This document shows, piece by piece, positions 49,548 to 58,259 of a stretch of DNA of 64,000 nt. The DNA comes from Bifidobacterium catenulatum subsp. kashiwanohense JCM 15439 = DSM 21854. Its GTDB lineage: Bacteria > Actinomycetota > Actinomycetes > Actinomycetales > Bifidobacteriaceae. The notes beneath the pieces were generated by a model. The model searched no databases and was not told the DNA's origin. It was given only the letters and a program-made list of their open reading frames with translations. The stretch is from the NCBI RefSeq assembly GCF_001042615.1, contig NZ_AP012327.1:2170001-2234000 (forward strand). The letters run 5' to 3'. How positions within the stretch are numbered: position 1 is the stretch's first letter; each line of letters starts with the position of its first letter. The position numbers and the translations under genes were made by a program.

Positions 49548-50651
49548 ATGGCAACCAGCAAGCCGACGCTGCGCGACGTAGCTGCCGCGGCCGGGGTCTC
49601 CCCCATGACCGCCTCGAATGCGCTGCGCGGCAAAACGGGCGTCAAGGAATCGACACGGGCTAGAGTGCTCGCTGCGGCAAAAAAGCTGGATTACCGCATC
49701 AATCTGACCGCCAGCATGCTGAAATCCGGCCGCAGCAACATCATCCACGTCATCGTCAACGAATTCGACTCACCGTTCTATTCGAAACTCACGCAGGCAC
49801 TGAGTAACGAAATCGTGGCACGCGGGCTCACGCCGTTCATCGAACAGACGCGCTATTCCGCCGACGCCGCCGCGCACGCGCTGACCAGCAATCCGTTCTC
49901 CGGACAATTATTCGACGGTGAGATCCTGCATGCCACCGGCCTAGGTACGAATCTGCCACTCGCCAAGCTGAACGGCGGCAGGCCGTTCGTACTGGTGGAC
50001 GCCTGCGAGGAGACACCGACCGTCGATGCCGTGAACTTTCCCAACGAGGAGGCCGAACGCGCGGCGGCCCAGCATCTGATCGACCATGGATGCCGCAAAA
50101 TCGCAATCGTGGGCCATGCCTTTACCAAACGCGCCGACCTGGCCCACGCGCAGAATGCGTTTCTGCTGCGTCTCCGCGGCGCGTGCAACGCACTGCTGGA
50201 CGCAGGATTGCCATATGACGAAACCACCGTTTTCGAAGCGGGCAGCGCCGAAGACGGCATCGCCGCAGGGCATGCGATTGCGCAGCAGATTCTGGCGACG
50301 CGCGGAAACGCCGACGTCGGAGAAGGGGCCGACCCGCCATTCGACGGCGTATGCTGCGCAAATGATTTCGCCGCGTTCGGCGTAATCCGGGGTCTTGCCG
50401 ATCATGGCATCCGCGTACCGCAAGACGTGCAGGTGATCGGATTCGACGGCGTGACCAGCGGATCGTACGCCACACCTTCGCTGAGCACCATCGAGGTGGA
50501 TCTCAATCAGCTTGCCAAGTTCGTGCTTGACATGATCGCCGAACGCGTCGAACGCCGAGGAGAAGAGGACGCCGAGCCGTTACCGCCAAGCCGAGCCACA
50601 ATCGGATACCAACTGGTGGAACGCGAATCCACCGCGCCTCACCTCCTCTAA
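49548..50651 (+). CDS. LacI-family regulator of the GH27-GH51/GH43 cluster
   Basis: A 367-residue repressor. The helix-turn-helix TLRDVAAAAGVSPMTASNAL is at residues 7-26, the hinge (INLTASMLKSGRSN) follows, then the effector domain with HVIVNEFDSPFYSKLTQAL, RKIAIVGHA, GVCCANDFAAFGVIRGL and VIGFDGVTSGSYATPSLSTI. GAGGAGG lies upstream. It is divergent from GH27 and in line with GH43, so it probably responds to arabinose- or galactose-containing ligands. Confidence 0.93.
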   Translation: MATSKPTLRDVAAAAGVSPMTASNALRGKTGVKESTRARVLAAAKKLDYRINLTASMLKSGRSNIIHVIVNEFDSPFYSKLTQALSNEIVARGLTPFIEQTRYSADAAAHALTSNPFSGQLFDGEILHATGLGTNLPLAKLNGGRPFVLVDACEETPTVDAVNFPNEEAERAAAQHLIDHGCRKIAIVGHAFTKRADLAHAQNAFLLRLRGACNALLDAGLPYDETTVFEAGSAEDGIAAGHAIAQQILATRGNADVGEGADPPFDGVCCANDFAAFGVIRGLADHGIRVPQDVQVIGFDGVTSGSYATPSLSTIEVDLNQLAKFVLDMIAERVERRGEEDAEPLPPSRATIGYQLVERESTAPHLL

Positions 50652-50677
50652 ACACCTTCCCCTGATCCTCGAGCCAT

Positions 50678-50695
50678 CTTCCCCTGACGGGGAAG
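50678..50695 (+). promoter_or_regulatory. Hairpin between lacI and GH43
   Basis: CTTCCCC-TGAC-GGGGAAG. The left arm is duplicated 23 bases upstream (CCTTCCCCTGA), so two mutually exclusive pairings with GGGGAAGG are possible. There is no T-run; it may be an attenuator or processing site. Confidence 0.45.
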
Positions 50696-50716
50696 GCCAC
50701 AGACAAAGGAACACCC

Positions 50717-51754
50717 ATGAACACCACCACAGAAGCCTACATTTTCGTGCATTTCATCGGCGACGAGAAAACGCCGACCGACGAACAGCTGTATTTCGCG
50801 CTGAGTCGCGACGGCGTGCACTGGCAGGATCTTCGCCCCGCCGGCAAACCGGCATTGCAATGGCTGAACGGCGAACAGGGTGTGCGCGACCCGCACATCA
50901 CACGCGACCCGCGCGGTGGGTTCCATATCGTGGCCACCGATCTGAGCATCTATTATCGCGGCGGCTGGGGGCCGAACGACGGCGCGACCACGAACGGCTC
51001 GACCGGTCTGGTGATCTGGGACTCCCCCGATCTTGTGCACTGGAGCGAACCGCGCCTAGTGGATGTCGCCTCCAAGATTCCGGGAGCCGGCATGGCTTGG
51101 GCACCGGAAGCCAATTGGGATCCGGTCCGCGAACAGTGGATCGTGTTCTGGTCCACCCAATGCAACATCGAGGAACCAGACAATCCGCTGGCTAACGAGT
51201 TGGGTGACCCGACGAACGTGTATTACGCGACCACGCGCGATTTCGTCACGTTTTCCGATCCGGTCAAATGGATCGACCGCAAGAACGTCATCATCGACTC
51301 GACCATGCTGCTCGACGATGATGGCTGGTGGTATCGCGCATCCAAGGATTCGGAAATCACCATCGAACGCACGCGCAACCCGTACGCGGTAACCTACGAG
51401 GTGTTGCGCACCGACGATCCGAATGAATGGTCATATGTGGGCACGCTCACCGACATCTTCGGCAATGGGCGTTACTCCATGCACTATCTGGAAGGTCCGG
51501 AACTGTTCCGCTACAACGATGCGGACATACATGAAGCGGCCGGAAGGAACATGCCGTTCGGCCTGATGTGCGATCAGTACGCGGAAGCCAAGGGTTATCT
51601 GTCGTTCCGCACCGCTTCGCTCGCCTCGCACGATCCCGCCGATTGGCAGCGTGCCGACGATATCGATTTCGGCACTTTGAAGAAGCGTCACGGTGCGATT
51701 CTGCCGATTACATCCGCCGAATATGACGCCGTACAGGCCGCCTTCAGCCTATAA
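50717..51754 (+). CDS. GH43-like glycoside hydrolase (beta-xylosidase / arabinofuranosidase type)
   Basis: A 345-residue five-bladed beta-propeller of the GH43 type without signal peptide. A family-like RDP block (GVRDPHITRDP, residue 55 region) gives the likely general base. WAPEANWDP is the blade-two motif, IIDSTMLLDDDGWWY contributes the conserved Asp, and YLEGPEL near residue 260 holds the probable acid Glu. AAAGGAA precedes the start. It is probably co-transcribed with lacI. Cleavage of arabinosyl or galactosyl links in pectin side chains fits the neighbours; subfamily not determined. Confidence 0.85.
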   Translation: MNTTTEAYIFVHFIGDEKTPTDEQLYFALSRDGVHWQDLRPAGKPALQWLNGEQGVRDPHITRDPRGGFHIVATDLSIYYRGGWGPNDGATTNGSTGLVIWDSPDLVHWSEPRLVDVASKIPGAGMAWAPEANWDPVREQWIVFWSTQCNIEEPDNPLANELGDPTNVYYATTRDFVTFSDPVKWIDRKNVIIDSTMLLDDDGWWYRASKDSEITIERTRNPYAVTYEVLRTDDPNEWSYVGTLTDIFGNGRYSMHYLEGPELFRYNDADIHEAAGRNMPFGLMCDQYAEAKGYLSFRTASLASHDPADWQRADDIDFGTLKKRHGAILPITSAEYDAVQAAFSL

Positions 51755-51796
51755 GGATTGGAAGACGCTCGTCCGGGCATGGACCGGACGGCTGGG

Positions 51797-51844
51797 CCGT
51801 GCACGATTCGCCCTGAAAGGTCCTCAGGCGAATCGTGCACGGAG
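51797..51844 (+). terminator. GH43 terminator, includes copy 1 of a 49-bp direct repeat
   Basis: Complete 16-bp arms CCGTGCACGATTCGCC/GGCGAATCGTGCACGG flank a loop that itself partly pairs. The hairpin starts 43 bases past the GH43 stop. Most of it lies inside repeat copy 1. Confidence 0.75.
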
Positions 51845-51849
51845 GCCAT
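51801..51849 (+). repeat. 49-bp direct repeat, copy 1
   Basis: Identical over 49 bases to 58526-58574, in the same orientation. It begins GCACGATTCGCC and ends CGGAGGCCAT. The copies bracket the AnmK/ABC/LacI island (6.7 kb apart). Confidence 0.95.
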
Positions 51850-51936
51850 GGGATGAGAACCTCGATCCATAACCCCCTAAGTGGAATATTCCCATTTGGA
51901 AGATATCGATTCACGTGATTTCAAGGAAAAACAAAT

Positions 51937-51974
51937 GCACGATTGCCCGGAACGGTCATTCCGGACAATTGTGC
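51937..51974 (-). terminator. Terminator of the AnmK-ABC operon
   Basis: GCACgATTG.CCGGAA/TTCCGG.CAATtGTGC hairpin with small mismatches. On the minus strand it is followed by ATTTGTTTTTCC. It lies 37 bases past the binding-protein stop. It shares its GCACGATT start with the nearby 49-bp repeat. Confidence 0.82.
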
Positions 51975-52011
51975 ACGACAACAAATCTGAGTGATGCCTT
52001 ATCTGCGTGCC

Positions 52012-52995
52012 TTACTCATACATAGCCTGCTGTACATCATCATCGTCAATGTTATCTGCGTTGTACCAGAAGCACCCCGAATCGATGACCTTGTCGATCT
52101 TTTCACCGTTGAGGCTCTTGACCGCGTTCTCGATGGTCTTGTACCCGATCTGATACGGATTCTGCGACACGGAACCGCTAATCACCCCATCACGAATGTA
52201 CTGTTGCTGCGCCTTGCCGGAATCCACACCTACGAGCAGCACCTTATGCCCTGACTTCAAGGCAGATTCGACAGGAGTGGCGGCTCCCACAACGGTGGCT
52301 TCATTCGTCGCGAAAATAGCGTCGAGATCCGGATTCGCTTGCAGAATGGCACTGGCAATGTCTTGAGCTTTCGCCTGATCGGCATTGCTGTACTGCACCT
52401 CACCGACCATCTCCATATCTGGAGCATTCTTCTTCATATAATCCAAAAAGCCGTCACGGCGTTCCGTGGATGTAGCGTCGGTCTGGCTGTGCGCAATCAC
52501 AGCATACTTGCCTTTGCCATTCAACAGTGCAATCAGATTCTCAGCAGCGACCTTGCCGACTTCCCTATTGCTGGTTTTCACCGTGGAGGTGATGGCATCA
52601 GCATTCGTTTCAAACGCGGTGTCGAAGGCGAACAAAGGAATGCTGGCACTCTTCGCGCTTTGCACGGCCGGCGTAAGGGCGGCTTCATCGAGTGGAGCGA
52701 TGGCCACGGCATCCGGTGACTTATTGATCGCATTCTGCACCATATCGGCCTGCTTATCCACCTGACTGTCATTGTCTGGACCATTGAAGGTGACCGTCGC
52801 ACCATACTTCGCCGCCGCATCGTCTGCGCCCTGGTGCACCGAAACCCAGAAGCTTTGCGAAAAGCCCTTGGCCACCATTGCAATCTCATAATTCTTGGAT
52901 TCGCTGCCATTGGACTGCCCAGCGCCGCAGGCACTGAGAGGAGCAACGGTGAAAGCGGCGACCGCAGCCAAAGCGATATACTTACTCTTCTTCAT
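52012..52995 (-). CDS. RbsB-type sugar-binding lipoprotein
   Basis: A 327-residue periplasmic-binding protein of the ribose/galactose family (peripla_BP_4). The signal peptide ends in the lipobox LSAC (mature Cys at residue 23). The core has FWVSVHQGADDAAAKYG, IAPLDEAALTPAVQSAKSAS, IFATNEATVVGAA and LLVGVDSGKAQQQYIRDG. It is the last gene of the operon and should deliver a small sugar to the RbsC/RbsA-type permease and ATPase upstream. The ligand is not readable; the operon's kinase hints at an anhydro-sugar. Confidence 0.92.
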   Translation of the reverse strand: MKKSKYIALAAVAAFTVAPLSACGAGQSNGSESKNYEIAMVAKGFSQSFWVSVHQGADDAAAKYGATVTFNGPDNDSQVDKQADMVQNAINKSPDAVAIAPLDEAALTPAVQSAKSASIPLFAFDTAFETNADAITSTVKTSNREVGKVAAENLIALLNGKGKYAVIAHSQTDATSTERRDGFLDYMKKNAPDMEMVGEVQYSNADQAKAQDIASAILQANPDLDAIFATNEATVVGAATPVESALKSGHKVLLVGVDSGKAQQQYIRDGVISGSVSQNPYQIGYKTIENAVKSLNGEKIDKVIDSGCFWYNADNIDDDDVQQAMYE

Positions 52996-53098
52996 TGAAG
53001 TCTCCTTGTAGTTGTCAGGATGAATCTGTTTGATAATCGTTGTTCAGTTATGAATACCGTGTAGACAGCACTGTCATGAGTGCCGTGAACTTGACCGA

Positions 53099-54103
53099 TC
53101 ATTTGGCCTTTTTGGCATTGTGCTGCCGATAGATGTCGACCAGGACTGCGGCGATGACCACAATGCCGAGGAACACCTTCTGCCATGGGTCAGGCACGGA
53201 CATGATTTGCAGACCATTGTTGATCGTGGTGATAATCAACGCACCGATTACGGTACCCGTAATGGAGGCCCGTCCACCGGCAAGAGAGGCACCGCCGATG
53301 ACAGCTGCCGCGATGGCGTACATCTCATATCCGGAGCCAGTAGCTGGCTGAGCCGCAGACAGACGCGAAGTCATCACCACGCCGGACAGGCCGGTAAAGC
53401 AACCCGCCAGAACGTAGACGGCCCACTTCCAACGACGTACGTTCACGCCGGACATACGGGTGGCTTCTTCGTTGGAACCCATGGATAGTGCATACCGGCC
53501 CAGTCGGGTCTTGTTCAGCACAATCCACGAAATCACAGCTACGGCGAGGAAGATCCACACTGCATTGGGAATTCCCAAAATCTGCGTGCCGCGTGCGATT
53601 CGGTCGAAGCCAACTTCATCAGTGGTATATACGGGCTTGGAACCGGACAAAATCAGTGCGACGCCTTGCGCAACCAGCATCATCGCCAATGTCGCAATCA
53701 TGGGCTGAACGCCAAAACCCGCAATGAGCAGACCGTTGATCCAACCAAGCACCGCACCGGAAAGGATGCCGGCCAATACCGCCAGCCAAATGGGCAGATG
53801 GAATGCCGTCATGCACATGGCAGTGATGACGCCCGTCATGGCCATGCCCAGGCCAGGAGTGATATCGATGCCACCCGTGGCGATGGTGAATGTCACACCA
53901 AGCGCCTGAATGCCCGTCACCGCGGAAGCCAGTAGCAGCGCTACGATATTGCCCATGCGCATGAAGTGCGGATCGGCGATGGAAAATCCGATGAGGAGCA
54001 CAATCCATGTAGCGAAAATCAGCAACTGCTGCAACGAATTGGAGTTGAACCGCTTGCGCAAAGAGTTCTTCGCCATATCGAGGGTTTCATTGGTCGACGT
54101 CAT
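53099..54103 (-). CDS. RbsC-type sugar ABC permease
   Basis: A 334-residue permease with 8-10 hydrophobic segments. The RbsC core is obvious: GGIDITPGLGMAMTGVITAM, the LNKTRLGRYALSMGSNEEATRMSGVNV loop that contacts the ATPase, and GGASLAGGRASITGTVIGALI. AAAGGAG lies upstream. It begins 14 bases after the ATPase stop. Confidence 0.94.
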   Translation of the reverse strand: MTSTNETLDMAKNSLRKRFNSNSLQQLLIFATWIVLLIGFSIADPHFMRMGNIVALLLASAVTGIQALGVTFTIATGGIDITPGLGMAMTGVITAMCMTAFHLPIWLAVLAGILSGAVLGWINGLLIAGFGVQPMIATLAMMLVAQGVALILSGSKPVYTTDEVGFDRIARGTQILGIPNAVWIFLAVAVISWIVLNKTRLGRYALSMGSNEEATRMSGVNVRRWKWAVYVLAGCFTGLSGVVMTSRLSAAQPATGSGYEMYAIAAAVIGGASLAGGRASITGTVIGALIITTINNGLQIMSVPDPWQKVFLGIVVIAAVLVDIYRQHNAKKAK

Positions 54104-54117
54104 TTTGACTCCTTTGT

Positions 54118-55638
54118 CTATTTACGGAATGTGGTGGCGAGCTCCATGATGTTTTCCTGAGTCGCCTCGCTATGGTCAAGTTCGCCGGTGATGGATCCGT
54201 TGCACATCACCAGGATGCGGTCGGAGACTCGAAGCAATTCCTCGAGCTCGGACGAAATCACGATGATGGCATGACCATCGTGCGCGAGTTCATCCAGAAG
54301 TTCATAGATTTCCTGTTTAGCTCCCACGTCGATGCCTCGGGTCGGCTCGTCGAAGATCAGTACGTCGCAATCGCGCGCAAGCCATTTTGCAATGACCACT
54401 TTCTGCTGATTGCCGCCGGACAGGTTTTTCACCAACTGTTTTGAGCTCGGGGTTTTGATACTCAACGCATCGATATATTGCTTCGATGTCCTTGCGATTG
54501 CCGTATCTCGGATCCAGCCAATCGCATTGACATAGTTCTTCAGCGAGGCGAGCGCAACATTGTCATCAATCGTTTTGTCGAGAACCAGACCATACTGTTT
54601 GCGATCTTCAGACAGATACGCTATTCCGGCTTCCACTGCATCGGATGGTCTGCGTATGTCAACGGTCTTGCCGCCAACCATCACCTGTCCTGCGCTACGG
54701 GAGTCAGCCCCGATAATGGCACGAGCCAGTTCGGTTCGCCCGGCGCCAGCCAAACCACCAAATCCTAGGATTTCTCCAGGATAGACATCAAATGATGCAT
54801 CCTTGACCATCGCATTCGTGATGTTTCGCACGCTCATCGCGGCAGGTGCGCCTTCGACTCGAGCCGACGGACGGGAGTAGGCAGTGATGTCTCGGCCGAC
54901 CATGAGCTTGACAATTTCATCTCTGCTGGTCTCCTCCGTCTTGACTTCTTTGACAAAGCGCCCATCGCGGAATACGGTGATGCGGTTCGATATGCGCATC
55001 AGCTCCTCCATACGATGCGAGATATAGATTACCGCAGTCGTTGGGGAGACGAAATCGTGAATGAGCTTGAACAGTGCATCTACCTCGCGATCGGTTAGGG
55101 CCGCCGTCGGCTCGTCCATCACCAAAAGCTGGGAATCAAAAGAAATCGCCTTGGCGATTTCCACCATCTGCTGGCTGGCTACCGGCAGATCGCGCACCAA
55201 CACTTTGGAACTGAAAGTCACGCCGATGGATTTAAGCAGCTCGTCCGCTTTGGCAGCAGCCTGTTCCTCGGAGAGGAATACGCCTGTCTTGCCCATCGGT
55301 TCACGCCCGAGGAAAATGTTCTGGGCCACTGTGAGGTCCGGCACCAGATTGAGCTCCTGATGTATCAGACTGACGCCTTTGGATTGTGCATCGGCAGGCC
55401 CATCCGGCTGGTAGGGTTGGCCTTTGAAGGTAATCGTACCCCCGTTTGCCTTGTGGATTCCTCCGATGATTTTCATCAGCGTCGATTTTCCAGCACCGTT
55501 CTCACCCATCAGAGCATGGACTTCGCCGGGGCGGATCTTCAATGACACTCCATCAAGTGCAAGGACTCCAGGAAACTTCTTGGTGACGTTGGACACTTCC
55601 AACAGCAAAGAAGTCCGGTCAGTAGTGGAATCGATCAT
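54118..55638 (-). CDS. RbsA-type sugar ABC ATPase (two nucleotide-binding domains)
   Basis: A 506-residue tandem ABC ATPase. Domain 1 has GENGAGKST, Walker B LLVMDEPTAALTDRE and HRMEEL. Domain 2 lacks a full Walker A (GGLAGAGRTELARAI), as is usual in the RbsA family, but keeps LSGGNQQK and LIFDEPTRGIDVG. I chose ATG at 55638 because TGGAG lies seven bases upstream; the frame to 55695 lacks a site. A dedicated ATPase is notable because the CUT1 importer in the fucose operon has none. Confidence 0.94.
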   Translation of the reverse strand: MIDSTTDRTSLLLEVSNVTKKFPGVLALDGVSLKIRPGEVHALMGENGAGKSTLMKIIGGIHKANGGTITFKGQPYQPDGPADAQSKGVSLIHQELNLVPDLTVAQNIFLGREPMGKTGVFLSEEQAAAKADELLKSIGVTFSSKVLVRDLPVASQQMVEIAKAISFDSQLLVMDEPTAALTDREVDALFKLIHDFVSPTTAVIYISHRMEELMRISNRITVFRDGRFVKEVKTEETSRDEIVKLMVGRDITAYSRPSARVEGAPAAMSVRNITNAMVKDASFDVYPGEILGFGGLAGAGRTELARAIIGADSRSAGQVMVGGKTVDIRRPSDAVEAGIAYLSEDRKQYGLVLDKTIDDNVALASLKNYVNAIGWIRDTAIARTSKQYIDALSIKTPSSKQLVKNLSGGNQQKVVIAKWLARDCDVLIFDEPTRGIDVGAKQEIYELLDELAHDGHAIIVISSELEELLRVSDRILVMCNGSITGELDHSEATQENIMELATTFRK

Positions 55639-55718
55639 ATTTGCTCCAGATTTGATATGGTCGGCGCAGGAGCCCTGCGCTTCCGCACCGACCAATTACC
55701 GATTGGATATAGAATGCA

Positions 55719-56933
55719 TCAGTCGGTCAGCTTGGCCTGGCTCGGCGGAAGCACCAGCTTGCCAAGCACGCCGAACTTCGTCGCACCGCATGCCGCCGGA
55801 ATGTTGTCGGCGATGCTACGCTTCGTAGAGAAGGCGATCGTAGCAAACTTGATAGCCTCCTTATACTGCGGCGGAATGCCGATGACGTCGGAAGTTTCCA
55901 ACTTGACGCCTTCTGGCAGGCGTTCGGCAATCATCTTCATCAATGTAGCGTTACGCACGCCACCGCCGGAAGCGATCAAGCGATCAACGCCCAAGCCCGT
56001 CGGGAGAATGAATTCACTGAACGCACGGGCGATGGCCTCGGCGCTGAACGCGGTGATGGTGGCCAGCTTATCCTCACTGGACAGGTTGGCGTACTTATCG
56101 AGCATCGACTGGGTGTACTCGGCACCGAAATCGAGACGCCATGCGCATCTTGGAATCTCGCGTTTGAAGAACGGATGCTCGAGCATCTCGGCAAGCATCT
56201 CCTCATTGACGGTGCCCTGTGCGGCGACTTCGCCGTTGGCGTCATATTCCTTGCCATACAGTACGCGCATGGCCTGATCGATCATGACATTGCCCGGACC
56301 GCAATCGAATGCGCGCATCTTGGAACGATCAGCGCAGGCGACATGGCAGTTAGAGATGCCTCCGATGTTCAGAGTCGCGGTTGGCTTGTCGTTGCGGAAC
56401 AGCACATAGTCAAAGTATTGCATCAACGGAGCGCCCGTACCCTGCAACGTATGGTCTACGCTACGGAACTGCGTTACGACTGGGGCATCGGTCAGCACGG
56501 ACACCACACCCGGTTCACCGATTTGCAGACCACAGGGATATCCGTACTTGGTCCACATCTCGTAGAATGGAGAGGATGCATCGTACTGCTTCATCTGGTC
56601 ATGTTCCGGCGGTTCCTGGTAAATGGTCTGGCCGTCGTACCCGATGACGTCGATATCCTTGCCGGTGAGGTTGTGCTTCTTCATCAATTCAGAAGCAGCT
56701 TGCGCGAACACTGCGCCACATACATAGTTCAGACGGGTCAGTTTGAAAATACCCAGGGTATCGTCAAATGCCGCAAGCACCTGCTGTTGAATGTCTTCCG
56801 GCCAGTCGATGGACAAGGCATCGATATACTTCGGCGGCAGAACACTGCCGTCTTCAGCCTGATTGATCTCAATAAGTACGGCGTCGACACCGTCAAATGA
56901 GGATCCGCTGTTCAGACCGATTGCATATGCCAT
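55719..56933 (-). CDS. AnmK-family anhydro-sugar kinase
   Basis: A 404-residue kinase of the anhydro-N-acetylmuramic acid kinase family. These enzymes open the 1,6-anhydro ring of anhMurNAc (or of levoglucosan in related eukaryotic kinases) while phosphorylating O6. The phosphate loop is GLNSGSSFDGVDAV instead of the common SGTSxDGxD. ATLNIGGISN and FDCGPGNVMIDQAM are conserved, as is LIASGGGVRNATLM. It is the first gene of the operon, and AAAGGAG lies upstream. Clustering with its own sugar importer and LacI regulator, without murein genes, suggests catabolism of an imported anhydro-sugar. Confidence 0.9.
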   Translation of the reverse strand: MAYAIGLNSGSSFDGVDAVLIEINQAEDGSVLPPKYIDALSIDWPEDIQQQVLAAFDDTLGIFKLTRLNYVCGAVFAQAASELMKKHNLTGKDIDVIGYDGQTIYQEPPEHDQMKQYDASSPFYEMWTKYGYPCGLQIGEPGVVSVLTDAPVVTQFRSVDHTLQGTGAPLMQYFDYVLFRNDKPTATLNIGGISNCHVACADRSKMRAFDCGPGNVMIDQAMRVLYGKEYDANGEVAAQGTVNEEMLAEMLEHPFFKREIPRCAWRLDFGAEYTQSMLDKYANLSSEDKLATITAFSAEAIARAFSEFILPTGLGVDRLIASGGGVRNATLMKMIAERLPEGVKLETSDVIGIPPQYKEAIKFATIAFSTKRSIADNIPAACGATKFGVLGKLVLPPSQAKLTD

Positions 56934-57158
56934 GGTTGTACTCCTTTGTTGATAATTGATATGCTAAACGTTTATTTTCTCAGCATGGCAAACGTTGTAC
57001 TGCCCAATGCCGATGAGAAGAGGAGAACCCGCCTCCGCCAATCGATGGCGTCAGCCCACAGTTCATCCCACACGAAGAATTCGTCGAATCAACTGGATTA
57101 CCGAATTGCAACTTCGCAGTCGAAATCCTTCGACACTATCGAAAAACCTTGGTTGTTA
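56934..57158 (-). promoter_or_regulatory. AnmK operon promoter region with LacI operators
   Basis: GCTAAACGTTTA (56963-56974) matches the paired sites in front of the lacI gene at 58217-58258. A weaker GGCAAACGTTGT lies at 56987-56998. A TTGCCA hexamer on the minus strand near 56990 could be a -35. The remaining sequence up to the lacI stop shows no gene. Confidence 0.6.
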
Positions 57159-58202
57159 TCAACTGCTCCTCTCTGTGTTTTCATTCCAATTCACACACGA
57201 ACGGCGCTCAATCAGCCTTACCGGAATGATGAGGTTTTGCCCGGCCAATGCATTGCCACGAATGGCATCCACCACGAAACGGCCTGCCTGTCGGCCAATC
57301 TCATCCATATTCTGTGAAATGACCGTCAGCGGAGGAGTGAGCATAGGAGCCCAGTCGAAATCATCCATGGCAATCAACGAGATATCGCGACCGATATGGA
57401 AGCCGTTCTCCTGCAAAGCGCGGAAAGACCCCATCGCCATCATCGTGTTCAGAGCGAATACCGCATCGCAACGGGATGAACCGTCGCTCTCCTGAAGTTT
57501 GCGAGACATGTTTTCGTAAGCGGACTCAGGGTTGTTGTCGCACTCCACCACCGTCACATCAGCTCCGCAACGTTCGGCGGCTTCACGAAGACCTGTGATA
57601 CGAGCCTTGCAGGTAGGCCAGGAAGACGGATAAGAGACCGCCGCAATATTCTTGTGCCCCAAACCCCCCAAGTAATCGCCGGCGATTTTTCCCGCCTGCC
57701 GATTGTCGCTTCCGACAAAAGGCCATTCTCCAGCCACTGCCGAAGGGGAATCCACAAAAACAACCGGCACATGGAACGATTCTATGATCTTCAAAGCGGA
57801 TTTACTCAAGGCATACGTTGCCACAATTGCCGCAGGGCGCTGCTCGAACAGTAGGCGCAAGGACTGTTCTTCAGGCTCACCCATTCCCGCACGGTCCTTC
57901 AACATGTCGCTGACCACGGCATAGTATCCATATTCACGTAGGGTGCTATCAATCACCTGAGCAAGCATGGAGTAGTACTGGTTTCGGCCGCTTGCAGTAA
58001 GAATGCCAACGGTGTGGCTGTTCTTCTTACGCAGACCGGCAGCCATTTCATTACGCACGTAACCCAGCTCGGAAGCCGCGCGCTCCACACGTGCCCGTGT
58101 GGATGCGGCCACTCCGCTTTCGCCGCGAAGGGCACGCGACGCAACATACACGGAAACGCCGGCGGCAGCACCCACATCTTTGAGTGTCGGCCTCGTATTC
58201 AT
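57159..58202 (-). CDS. LacI-family regulator of the AnmK-ABC operon
   Basis: A 347-residue repressor. The helix-turn-helix TLKDVGAAAGVSVYVASRAL is at residues 6-25, the hinge follows at GYVRNEMAAGLRKKNSHTVG, then the effector domain with VVFVDSPSA, GHKNIAAVSYPSS, DAVFALNTMMAMGSFRAL and SLIAMDDFDWAPMLTPPLTVI. AAAGGAG lies upstream of ATG 58202; the frame to 58247 runs through operator sequence. It is upstream of and parallel to the AnmK operon. Confidence 0.93.
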   Translation of the reverse strand: MNTRPTLKDVGAAAGVSVYVASRALRGESGVAASTRARVERAASELGYVRNEMAAGLRKKNSHTVGILTASGRNQYYSMLAQVIDSTLREYGYYAVVSDMLKDRAGMGEPEEQSLRLLFEQRPAAIVATYALSKSALKIIESFHVPVVFVDSPSAVAGEWPFVGSDNRQAGKIAGDYLGGLGHKNIAAVSYPSSWPTCKARITGLREAAERCGADVTVVECDNNPESAYENMSRKLQESDGSSRCDAVFALNTMMAMGSFRALQENGFHIGRDISLIAMDDFDWAPMLTPPLTVISQNMDEIGRQAGRFVVDAIRGNALAGQNLIIPVRLIERRSCVNWNENTERSS

Positions 58203-58214
58203 CGCTCGCTCCTT

Positions 58215-58259
58215 TGCTAAACGTTTGTGATGATTCCAAGATATCACAAACGTTTAGCA
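58215..58259. promoter_or_regulatory. Perfect 17-bp inverted operator pair
   Basis: TGCTAAACGTTTGTGAT (58215-58231) and its exact complement (58243-58259) are separated by 11 bases, just upstream of the lacI ATG. Each arm holds the AAACGTTT core typical of LacI operators, and the same core recurs upstream of anmK. Strong candidate for autoregulation. Confidence 0.8.
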
